DNA of 5,250 nt from JAIXWP01 sp046309775 (lineage in GTDB: Bacteria; Bacteroidota; Bacteroidia; Flavobacteriales_D; Sanyastnellaceae). Position 1 is the first letter of the stretch. Each line of letters opens with the position of its first letter. The translations under genes and the position numbers were made by a program. Where the stretch lies: assembly GCA_046309775.1 (NCBI GenBank), contig JBKCOM010000045.1:1-5250 (forward strand). The letters are read 5' to 3'. The notes under the pieces are model-generated. The model ran no database searches and was not told where the DNA came from. It saw only the letters and a list, made by a program, of their open reading frames with translations. Shown piece after piece: positions 1-5,250 of this stretch.

Positions 1-383
1 AATTTCACCGAAGGCGAAACCCACGTCACGCGCGGATCTGGCACGAAATAATTGCCTCTGATGTAAGTGGCGGCTCTTTGAAATAACGATGAATTGCGTT
101 CTGAAATAAAGTCCTTTTGTTGCGGAGGTTTTTTTCCTACAAGTTTGAAAGCACTCTGAAAGACTTCTACTGGCTCAAAAATGGGAGTTTTAATCACTGT
201 GATGTCTTCGTCTACGTCCTTCATCAAAGATGGGTCTTTTACATCGAACGCTGGATTGGACGGGGTGTAAATGATGGGTTCCCAATCATTGGATTTCATG
301 AACGCTGACATCTTGAGCCAACGCTGCACGCCGCCTCCACCGCTGGGTGGCCAATAGTAAGTGATGATCAGAACCTTCTTCAT
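1..383 (-). CDS. Glycosyltransferase family 4, N-terminal part (runs off window)
   Basis: Only the first 127 codons are visible; the gene continues past position 1. The protein begins MKKVLIITYYWPPSGGGGVQ, the N-terminal beta strand and glycine-rich loop (residues 15-18) of GT-B fold glycosyltransferases of the GT4 kind in Bacteroidota. A second stretch, IRGNYFVPDPRVTW (residues 108-121), also fits this group. Such enzymes move a sugar from a nucleotide-sugar to an acceptor, usually for lipopolysaccharide, capsule or exopolysaccharide, at the cytoplasmic face of the inner membrane. The donor-binding C-terminal domain lies outside the window, so donor and acceptor cannot be stated. The ATG at 383-381 directly follows the TAA stop of the upstream nuclease gene, so the two are probably co-transcribed and translationally coupled. 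The start is well supported because it gives the family's usual N-terminus. No frameshift is visible. Confidence 0.92.
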   Translation of the reverse strand, partial: MKKVLIITYYWPPSGGGGVQRWLKMSAFMKSNDWEPIIYTPSNPAFDVKDPSLMKDVDEDITVIKTPIFEPVEVFQSAFKLVGKKPPQQKDFISERNSSLFQRAATYIRGNYFVPDPRVTWVSPSVK

Positions 384-3152
384 TTATCGATTGCAATATT
401 CACAATATCTGCTGTCTTCATTATGCTCGAATACGTCCAATTCAAACATGGCAAGCGCTTGCAAAGCTAATTGATGTTCGAAATCATTCAAGATTTTTTG
501 ATTCAAAGACTCGCCGTCCGATGTTTCAAGGGTAATCCAACCGCTTTTATAATTCTTTAATGAAAAGAGTGCAACGCAGATGTTTTCAGGCGCAGTGCCC
601 GATTGCGCGCGCATGTAGGCATAGAAAAGAAGTTGAATGAGTTTGGATTTGCGAACATCGAAAATGTTCTCCGTCTTATCGCTGAGCTTTACATCCTTGG
701 GATCCACTTTTCCCGTTTTATAATCAATGATGCGGATGAGTCCAGCTTCTTCATCGATGCGGTCGGCCTTTCCTTTGATGCGCATCTCGAAAGGCACATT
801 ATATTTCTCATGGGGAATGGTGGCTTGTAAGGTCGCTTCAATTTCCAGAATGCGGGTTTTCTTATTCTCACGTGCCAAACGGTCGATTTCGGCATGTTCG
901 AATTCGATGATTTTCTCCAACATTTTTTTCGCAACGGAAAACTGTAGATAATTTTCACCATAATGAATATCTCCCAATCCATAGTGCCGCGAAAAGGCTT
1001 TTTCTAATTCATCATCCAGCCTTTCTTTGAATTGTTGCAACTCTGCTTTTGTCGGAAAAGAGTCGATGTAATTTTCAAAGAATCCTTCGAGCACATCGTG
1101 TACTACGCTACCGAATGTGGAAGCAGAAATATTCTCTTCGATCTCCTCTTCCTCTCCCAAACCGAGGATATAGCGATAGTAGAAGTCGAGCGGACACTGG
1201 ATGTACTTGTTGATGGCAGAGGGAGAGATACCATTCGCCCAAAGCGTTTTTATTCTTTCTTTCGAAAAATCATCATTCGGAATAGAAACTTCCAACGCAT
1301 CCTCGAGCTGATTGCTCAGGGATGAATTTATTTTTTTGAACGTGGCAAACGATGATTTGGAGGGCAATTCTAATTCTAACTGCGTGATGTAGCGGCTTTG
1401 CTCTGTTCCTTTAAAATCAGAGGTGATGGATGAATGTAGGAAATCGATTTTGGAAGCCCTTTGCAACAAACGATAGAGCGTATAAGCATAGGTGGCTTCT
1501 TTGTCTTTCACTACGGGCAATTCAAATAATTTGCGCACATCGAAAGGTATCAACGATTGGTCGCTGAGGTTGCCGGGAAACATATCTTCATTGGCTCCAA
1601 TCACAATGATGTGTTCGAAGTCTATGGCACGTGTTTCCACCATATTTAGTATCTGAAACCCTTCAAGTGGTTCGCCAGTGAAGGTGATGCTTTCCCCCGC
1701 CAATAATTGTTGGATGATGGTTTGAAGCGATTTCATTTCTTCCAAATGATGACCTTCGGCGAAGATGACTGCCACTTCAGAAAGCAGTTCTTGTGCACGC
1801 AACAAAGCTTCTGTTTCAAATTCATCTTGTTCGGCGCTGTCTTGAATGAGCAGTTCGTCGATTAAGAGAAGCACATTTTGTATCCACCGAATGGGCGTTC
1901 GGTTTTCTTCAGAAAAAAGAAATTTTATTTTTGATAAAGAAGGATAGCGGTTTACGAATTCTTCAAACTGATCTGCTTTGATATATATTCTCTTTTCTTT
2001 CGCTATGTCGGTTCTGATTTTTTTGATGTCATTGGCTATGTAGTGAAAGAGCGATTGTTGTTCGATCACTCGAAGTAGTGCCTTGTAGTACAAACCGCGC
2101 TTTTCCTTGCCTGGTGCGGGCATGTGCAGGAAGAGCAAACTCTTCAACAATTTCATTACAGACGTTTGCTTGAGCGGGTATCCCAGAGCGATGTTGATCT
2201 TGGCGTTAATCTGTGGAAGATTTTTTACCAAGGGAATTAATAACGACGAATCAGCGACGACAATAGCTGTTTTTTCAAAATCGTCATCGGGAAATCGCGC
2301 AATGACATCGCGGATTAGCAGCGCCTGACTGTAAGGCGTTGTGGTAGTATAAATGTTTATTTCCTTAGGTGTCGCAGTGAAATCGTGTCCAATGATGAGG
2401 TCTGATTTTTCGCTGTGTCGTCGCAAGAAGTCGCCTGCTTCGTGGTCTGGATTGTCGAAGTAATAGTAATCAGCATCCCAACGAATAGTGGCCTTTCCCG
2501 CATCTTTTAATTTTCGAATAATGGTTGACTCTGCTTTGGAAAGATTGGAAAGGCCCACGAACCATACCATCGGCACGTGAGCGTCGAGCATTTGTGCAGG
2601 TGTACCTTTTGCTGCGAGGTTGCAAAGCAGGGCGTAACTATATTTTTCTTTCGTCAGTTGGGTGTCTCTGAAATCGCTGTAAATGGTACCGAGTTGATTC
2701 CAGAATTCGAGGTAGGTGTTTTGAGTTTCGGTGAGAGGATTTTGGTTAAAGCTCCAGTTCTCAATCTCTTTGATATCTCGCAGATCTTTGAATAGGGAAC
2801 TGCCGCTCGCAAGCGCTTGTTCGATATCGCCAAAATCGGAAAGCGCCGTGGAACCCCATTTCGAGAAGGCGTCGAAACTCTCGGCATTAGCGCCCATGCG
2901 TTGCTTGTAAACATTGTAGAGCAAAAGAAGCAAGTCCAATTTTGCCGTCGTGGATTTGCCCATAAGACGCGACACGAAATCGGGAAGGGTAAGGATGGAG
3001 GGTGCGAGAAACGAACGGCCCAATTCGCGCGCCAAATACCTTCTCAAAAATAGGCCAGCCCGCTTTCCGGGAACCACAATAATGAGCTCCGAGAGTTCGT
3101 GCGAATGCTTCTCAATGATTTGTTGTGCAATGGTTTGAAGAAAAGGGATCAT
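384..3152 (-). CDS. AddB-like PD-(D/E)XK nuclease with inactivated helicase domain
   Basis: This 922-residue protein resembles AddB, the subunit of AddAB-type helicase-nucleases that resect double-strand breaks for recombination. Residues 24-38 (IIVVPGKRAGLFLRR) occupy the Walker A position but lack GKT/S, so helicase activity is probably lost. Residues 498-526, with GFQILNMVETRAIDFEHI and then GANEDMFP, match the late helicase-motif region of this group. The C-terminal nuclease looks intact: H685, D797 (GKADRID), D810 and K812 (IIDYKTG), Q840 and Y844. The 13-residue D797-D810 spacing and 4-residue Q840-Y844 spacing equal those of the RecB nuclease. C653 (IQCPLDFYY) and C917/C920 (CEYC) fit three of the four AddB iron-sulphur ligands; the fourth is absent because the protein ends in CNR. 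It is shorter than Bacillus AddB (over 1100 residues). No addA is in the window. The start is supported by MIPFLQTIAQQI leading into the first strand and by an AAAGG at 3166-3162, nine bases upstream. A stand-alone nuclease of the same superfamily is possible. Confidence 0.9.
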   Translation of the reverse strand: MIPFLQTIAQQIIEKHSHELSELIIVVPGKRAGLFLRRYLARELGRSFLAPSILTLPDFVSRLMGKSTTAKLDLLLLLYNVYKQRMGANAESFDAFSKWGSTALSDFGDIEQALASGSSLFKDLRDIKEIENWSFNQNPLTETQNTYLEFWNQLGTIYSDFRDTQLTKEKYSYALLCNLAAKGTPAQMLDAHVPMVWFVGLSNLSKAESTIIRKLKDAGKATIRWDADYYYFDNPDHEAGDFLRRHSEKSDLIIGHDFTATPKEINIYTTTTPYSQALLIRDVIARFPDDDFEKTAIVVADSSLLIPLVKNLPQINAKINIALGYPLKQTSVMKLLKSLLFLHMPAPGKEKRGLYYKALLRVIEQQSLFHYIANDIKKIRTDIAKEKRIYIKADQFEEFVNRYPSLSKIKFLFSEENRTPIRWIQNVLLLIDELLIQDSAEQDEFETEALLRAQELLSEVAVIFAEGHHLEEMKSLQTIIQQLLAGESITFTGEPLEGFQILNMVETRAIDFEHIIVIGANEDMFPGNLSDQSLIPFDVRKLFELPVVKDKEATYAYTLYRLLQRASKIDFLHSSITSDFKGTEQSRYITQLELELPSKSSFATFKKINSSLSNQLEDALEVSIPNDDFSKERIKTLWANGISPSAINKYIQCPLDFYYRYILGLGEEEEIEENISASTFGSVVHDVLEGFFENYIDSFPTKAELQQFKERLDDELEKAFSRHYGLGDIHYGENYLQFSVAKKMLEKIIEFEHAEIDRLARENKKTRILEIEATLQATIPHEKYNVPFEMRIKGKADRIDEEAGLIRIIDYKTGKVDPKDVKLSDKTENIFDVRKSKLIQLLFYAYMRAQSGTAPENICVALFSLKNYKSGWITLETSDGESLNQKILNDFEHQLALQALAMFELDVFEHNEDSRYCEYCNR

Positions 3153-3167
3153 AGCGTCTTACCTTTC
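3134..3167 (+). promoter_or_regulatory. Candidate divergent promoter for the small gene and murB
   Basis: TTTG (3134-3137) is followed after 22 bases by TACCTTTC (3160-3167), which matches TAnnTTTG except for the last base. The transcript would start near 3171, about 28 bases before the ATG at 3199. The spacing is at the long end of what is usual, so support is modest. The -7 half overlaps the AAAGG that may serve as ribosome binding site of the divergent gene. Confidence 0.27.
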
Positions 3168-3178
3168 GCGAGTTTTTA

Positions 3179-3209
3179 CAAAGAAACAGCACAAGCCCAT
3201 GGATTCAAA
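3179..3209 (-). promoter_or_regulatory. Candidate Bacteroidota-type promoter for the AddB-like gene
   Basis: On the minus strand TTTG (3209-3206) is followed after 19 bases by TTTCTTTG (3186-3179), which matches the Bacteroidota -7 consensus TAnnTTTG in five of its six fixed positions. This would place the transcript start about 20 bases before the ATG at 3152. The TTTG half lies inside the first codons of the divergent small gene. It is a motif match only and short motifs recur by chance. Confidence 0.35.
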
Positions 3210-3468
3210 TACTACTTTTCCACAATTTAGGAGGTTGAGTAATTGTAAAAATTACTATAAGGTACATAGCAACTCGGAGATGACGGAAGTGGGCACAATG
3301 GGCGGAAAATATTGGATCAATGAGGTAAAGGCTACTATCCTTCCCGAGCGGGTAATGATAGCGGATATCCTAGACGCAGTAGAGGATATGTATGAGATTA
3401 TCGAGGCGGAGGCTTTTGATAGCTTTGTTAGTATGTGCGCCGCTGAGAAAGAGCGTATCTATGTTTAA
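3199..3468 (+). CDS. Small conserved-looking protein of unknown function
   Basis: This gene encodes an 89-residue soluble protein that I cannot assign to a characterised family. The middle (residues 10-60) has an aromatic and basic start (FRRLSNCKNYYKV), then a strand-rich stretch (GGKYWINEVKATILPE), then a probable helix (RVMIADILDAVEDMYEIIEAEAFDSF), which suggests a compact alpha/beta domain. It resembles short hypothetical proteins seen in Bacteroidota genomes, but that is from memory and no function is implied. There is no signal peptide or membrane segment. It lies 16 bases upstream of murB on the same strand and starts 46 bases from the divergent nuclease gene, so it is likely the first gene of a murB transcript. 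The ATG at 3199 is preferred because the apparent core begins at residue 10 and no other start precedes it. No convincing Shine-Dalgarno sequence is seen, which is normal for this phylum. That it is a real gene is supported by its position filling the gap exactly and its well-mixed composition. Confidence 0.72.
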   Translation: MDSNTTFPQFRRLSNCKNYYKVHSNSEMTEVGTMGGKYWINEVKATILPERVMIADILDAVEDMYEIIEAEAFDSFVSMCAAEKERIYV

Positions 3469-3472
3469 TCTA

Positions 3473-3480
3473 TAAATTTG
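3473..3480 (+). promoter_or_regulatory. Exact -7 box match just before murB
   Basis: TAAATTTG matches the Bacteroidota -7 consensus TAnnTTTG at every fixed position and ends four bases before the murB ATG. If used, transcription would begin at or next to the start codon and give a leaderless murB message. No TTTG lies 17-23 bases upstream, so it may be a chance match in an AT-rich gap. Confidence 0.2.
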
Positions 3481-3484
3481 GACC

Positions 3485-4507
3485 ATGTCTATCAACATAG
3501 AAAAAAACGTTTCGATGCGGATGTACAATACGTTTGGTATTGACGTCACTGCAAAATATTTTACCGTAGCCAATACACTCGAAGATATCAAGGCTGCTCT
3601 TCACGATGAGATTTATCGTACAGAGAATCCGCTCATTCTCGGAGGGGGAAGCAATGTGCTTTTCACTAAAGATATCGAGCGTCCGATATTGCTCAACCGA
3701 CTCAAGGGGATTGACCTTGTTTCTGAAGACAATGAATATTATTACGTCAAAGCACAGGCGGGGGAAAATTGGCATCAATTCGTGTTGCATTGTATCAAAA
3801 ATGAGTGGGCGGGTATCGAAAATTTGTCGCTCATTCCAGGTAATGTAGGTGCCAGTCCGATGCAGAATATCGGAGCATATGGAGTGGAAATCAAAGATGT
3901 GTTTCATGCGCTGGAAGCCTTTCACGTGAAAGATCATGTGGTAAAGGAATTTAACGCAACCGAATGTTCATTCGGCTATCGCGAAAGTGTTTTTAAGAAT
4001 AAAGAAAAGGATCAGTGGATTATTTTGAATGTGACATTCCGTTTGCGCAAGCGACCAATTTTTAAAACCGATTACGGCGCGATACAAGAGGAGTTGGACA
4101 AGATGAAGTTGGAGAAGATGACCATCAAGGCCATCAGTCAGGCGGTGATAGCCATTCGCACATCGAAGTTGCCCGACCCAAAGAAGCTCGGCAATGCAGG
4201 AAGCTTTTTCAAGAATCCTGTTGTGTCACTAGACGTTGTAAGGGCCATTCAACAAGACTATCCTCAAGTGCCAATGTATCCCATTGATGAATCCAAGGCG
4301 AAAGTGCCAGCGGGTTGGTTGATTGAACAAGCGGGCTGGAAGGGCAAGAATTTGGGAACGCACGGAGTGCACGACAAACAGGCGCTGGTTTTGGTAAACT
4401 ACGGCGGCGCTACCGGAAAGGAATTGTATGATTTGAGCACAGCGATAATTGTTGACATCCAAGAAAAATTCAACATCACCCTCGAGCGAGAGGTGAATAT
4501 ACTATAA
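3485..4507 (+). CDS. murB: UDP-N-acetylmuramate dehydrogenase (UDP-N-acetylenolpyruvoylglucosamine reductase)
   Basis: MurB is a cytoplasmic FAD enzyme that uses NADPH to reduce UDP-N-acetylglucosamine enolpyruvate to UDP-N-acetylmuramate, the step after MurA in peptidoglycan precursor synthesis. The 340-residue length is close to E. coli MurB (342). Visible marks are NTFGID (residues 15-20), the FAD-binding ILGGGSNVLF (51-60), LSLIPGNVGASPMQNIGAYG (114-133), FGYRESVFK (163-171) with the catalytic-region arginine R166, GNAGSFFKNP (236-245) with S240 as the likely proton donor, PAGWLIEQAGWKG (275-287), and C-terminal LEREV with E336 matching the catalytic glutamate. FGYRESVF and the longer C-terminal domain place it with the type I (E. 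coli-like) enzymes. The ATG at 3485 gives the usual short lead-in before NTFGID; a later ATG at codon 11 would crowd that motif. It follows the 89-residue gene by 16 bases, so co-transcription is likely. Its stop codon is also the first triplet of a heptad repeat tract. Confidence 0.97.
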   Translation: MSINIEKNVSMRMYNTFGIDVTAKYFTVANTLEDIKAALHDEIYRTENPLILGGGSNVLFTKDIERPILLNRLKGIDLVSEDNEYYYVKAQAGENWHQFVLHCIKNEWAGIENLSLIPGNVGASPMQNIGAYGVEIKDVFHALEAFHVKDHVVKEFNATECSFGYRESVFKNKEKDQWIILNVTFRLRKRPIFKTDYGAIQEELDKMKLEKMTIKAISQAVIAIRTSKLPDPKKLGNAGSFFKNPVVSLDVVRAIQQDYPQVPMYPIDESKAKVPAGWLIEQAGWKGKNLGTHGVHDKQALVLVNYGGATGKELYDLSTAIIVDIQEKFNITLEREVNIL

Positions 4508-4574
4508 TTCGGAATTCGGAATTCGAAATTATGAATTATGAATTGTGAATTCTGAATAGTGAATTTCGAATTAT
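4505..4574. repeat. AT-rich heptanucleotide tandem repeat (GAATTNN), ten units
   Basis: Ten consecutive 7-base units hold register without a slip: TAATTCG, GAATTCG, GAATTCG, AAATTAT, GAATTAT, GAATTGT, GAATTCT, GAATAGT, GAATTTC, GAATTAT. The core GAATT is conserved and the last two bases vary. The first unit begins with the TAA stop of murB, and the tract ends nine bases before the ATG of the next gene, filling that intergenic gap. A repeat that keeps a 7-base period but drifts in sequence suggests an old slippage-generated tract. It resembles in kind the short heptanucleotide repeats known from filamentous cyanobacteria, although the host here looks like a Bacteroidota member. Confidence 0.88.
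4520..4572. repeat. 11-bp perfect inverted repeat within the AT-rich tract
   Basis: AATTCGAAATT (4520-4530) is the exact reverse complement of AATTTCGAATT (4562-4572), with 31 bases between them. RNA from either strand could form an 11-bp stem between murB and the next gene. A smaller hairpin, CGAAT-TAT-ATTCG (4567-4579), overlaps the right arm. The stem is AT-rich and has no following T run, so it is not a standard intrinsic terminator. Part of the symmetry comes from AATT being self-complementary, so it may be a by-product of the tandem repeat. Confidence 0.55.
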
Positions 4575-4582
4575 ATTCGTGT

Positions 4583-5008
4583 ATGAAACAACTCATTTGG
4601 AAACTCGTTTTGCCGCTTACGATTTTGTCATTTGTGATGATAACGAAAAGTTGGTATGTGGCGTTTATTGATGGGCCGCATGAAGTGTTGAAGGGTTTTC
4701 CGCTTCCTTATGTATGCAGAGGTTGGCACACTTCGATGTCGCTTCAAATCTATGTTTTAGAGTTGGTGGTGGATCTTCTTACCTATTTCACATTTTGGTT
4801 TTTGGTGATATTTTCTATTCATCGTTTTGTAGTTCCCATTCATATTTCCAAAATCTTATTTCGCACATTGTTGGTGCTTTCTGTATTAGCATTGATTGGC
4901 GTGGGGTTCATCCTTGCGGATCCAAACCATATTTATAAGTTGCACCGAAAAGATGAGATGGTAATTGAAAAGACAGGGGTTTATTTGATAGGGGCGAGGG
5001 GCGAATGA
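4583..5008 (+). CDS. Small membrane protein of unknown function, three predicted helices
   Basis: The gene encodes a 141-residue hydrophobic protein that I cannot assign to a named family. Three probable membrane helices are visible: about residues 4-22 (WKLVLPLTILSFVMI), 54-79 (LELVVDLLTYFTFWFLVIF) and 91-112 (ILFRTLLVLSVLALIGVGF). Between the first two lies a polar loop with GFPLPYVCRGWHTS (residues 38-51); its glycine, proline, tryptophan and histidine residues look like a conserved signature of small Bacteroidota membrane proteins, but this is inferred. The tail after helix three is short and charged (HRKDEMVIEK). The start is placed at ATG 4583 rather than an in-frame GTG at 4559, because the GTG lies inside the tandem repeat and would add eight repeat-encoded residues. 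The C-terminus is odd: the last few residues (GARGE) and the TGA stop are encoded by the first units of the G-rich repeat, so the original end of the protein may have been overwritten. It lies 75 bases after murB; co-transcription is possible. Confidence 0.72.
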   Translation: MKQLIWKLVLPLTILSFVMITKSWYVAFIDGPHEVLKGFPLPYVCRGWHTSMSLQIYVLELVVDLLTYFTFWFLVIFSIHRFVVPIHISKILFRTLLVLSVLALIGVGFILADPNHIYKLHRKDEMVIEKTGVYLIGARGE

Positions 5009-5138
5009 GAGGGGCGAGGGGCGATGGGCGATGGGCGAATGAGAGGGGCGAGCGACCGATAGGAAATAGGGAATGGGGCGAGGGGCGAGGGACCGATAGG
5101 GAATAGGGAATGGGGCGATGGGCGAATGAGAGGGGCGA
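4991..5138. repeat. G-rich heptanucleotide tandem repeat (GGGGCGA) with higher-order blocks
   Basis: GGGGCGA occurs nine times (starts 4991, 4998, 5011, 5018, 5045, 5075, 5082, 5112, 5132) and TGGGCGA three times (5025, 5032, 5119), mostly end to end. A 6-base spacer ATGAGA recurs at 5005, 5039 and 5126. A larger 28-bp block made of four heptads (GACCGAT, AGGGAAT, AGGGAAT, GGGGCGA) occurs at 5054-5081 and 5091-5118 with one mismatch. The plus strand is almost all purine. Several GGG/GGGG runs with short spacers, for example 5011-5035 with loops of 3, 4 and 4 bases, fit the G-quadruplex pattern. The tract begins inside the 3' end of the membrane-protein gene. It most likely grew by slippage and unequal exchange. 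The long minus-strand open frames across it are low-complexity artefacts. Confidence 0.9.
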
Positions 5139-5250
5139 GGGGTAATGGCGACGAGCGACAACAGCGACGGAGCGACAATGAGGAATCGATCGCAGACCCC
5201 GTTAGGCATACGCGTCAACTTAAGATTGTAATTTCCATCATTTGTTGGAA
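5139..5250. other. GCGAC-rich tail and gene-free sequence at window edge
   Basis: After the last clear heptad, degenerate GCGAC-centred units continue (starts 5148, 5155, 5164, 5172, spacing 7 to 9), then give way near 5180 to non-repetitive sequence. The latter holds several short palindromes (ATCGAT, CGATCG, ACGCGT, CTTAAG) but no open frame I would accept, no RNA gene and no clear terminator. The style of this tail suggests a dispersed intergenic repeat or the edge of a mobile element, but nothing in the window proves it. Confidence 0.4.

Noticed and set aside
117..308. 63-codon plus-strand open frame opposite the glycosyltransferase
   Set aside because: It is antisense to a clear conserved coding sequence and has no motif of its own.
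689..982. 97-codon open frame in another frame within the nuclease gene
   Set aside because: It is a shadow on the same strand, inside the conserved nuclease domain coding sequence; its composition (many Lys, Arg, Trp, Met) is typical of out-of-frame reading.
3470..3937. 155-codon minus-strand open frame opposite murB
   Set aside because: It is antisense to the conserved N-terminal half of murB, has no recognisable domain, and its length is explained by the constraint on the murB coding strand.
4559..4582. Upstream GTG start extending the membrane protein by eight residues
   Set aside because: The extra codons lie in the AT-rich heptad array, while the ATG at 4583 gives a typical charged-then-hydrophobic membrane-protein start.
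4508..4582. Intrinsic terminator after murB
   Set aside because: The stem is AT-rich with a 31-base loop and no T run on either strand, so it does not fit a rho-independent terminator.
4991..5138. CRISPR array
   Set aside because: The units are 6-9 bases, contiguous, with no unique spacers of uniform length and no cas genes nearby.
4886..5218. Long minus-strand open frames (110 and 65 codons) rich in Pro, Ser, Arg and Ile across the G-rich array
   Set aside because: They are translations of the GGGGCGA repeat: low complexity, no family match, and they overlap the real membrane-protein gene. The 7-base unit cycles through all frames, so stop-free stretches are expected.

Overview
The window looks like a piece of a Bacteroidota chromosome. 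The evidence is the protein families, moderate GC, weak or absent Shine-Dalgarno sequences, and several matches to the Bacteroidota-type promoter (TTTG near -33, TAnnTTTG near -7). I cannot place it below phylum with confidence. It reads as an ordinary housekeeping region followed by an unusual repeat-rich end. I see no CRISPR array, no rRNA or tRNA gene and no recognisable transposase gene.

Layout. Two genes on the minus strand occupy 1-3152: a large AddB-like PD-(D/E)XK nuclease (384-3152), followed with no gap by the N-terminal part of a family 4 glycosyltransferase that runs off the left edge (1-383). A 46-bp divergent intergenic region with candidate promoters for both directions separates them from a plus-strand group: a small protein of unknown function (3199-3468), murB (3485-4507) and a small three-helix membrane protein (4583-5008).

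The last gene is bracketed by two short-tandem-repeat tracts, both built on a 7-base unit. An AT-rich tract (GAATTNN heptads, 4505-4574) begins inside the murB stop codon and fills most of the gap before the membrane-protein gene. A G-rich, nearly all-purine tract (GGGGCGA and variants, 4991-5138) begins inside the 3' end of that gene and encodes its last residues. The G-rich tract has higher-order structure, including two copies of a 28-bp block, and can form G-quadruplexes. Beyond it lies a GCGAC-rich tail and about 60 bp of different, gene-free sequence up to the window edge.

Functions. MurB catalyses the second committed step of peptidoglycan precursor synthesis. The AddB-like protein probably acts in double-strand-break repair with an AddA helicase-nuclease encoded elsewhere. 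The glycosyltransferase probably makes a surface polysaccharide. These are not one pathway, and the neighbourhood looks like co-transcribed housekeeping genes. The items most worth a second look are the paired heptad repeats and the AddB-like protein's C-terminus, which stops two residues after CxxC and so lacks the fourth cysteine expected of an AddB-type iron-sulphur site.
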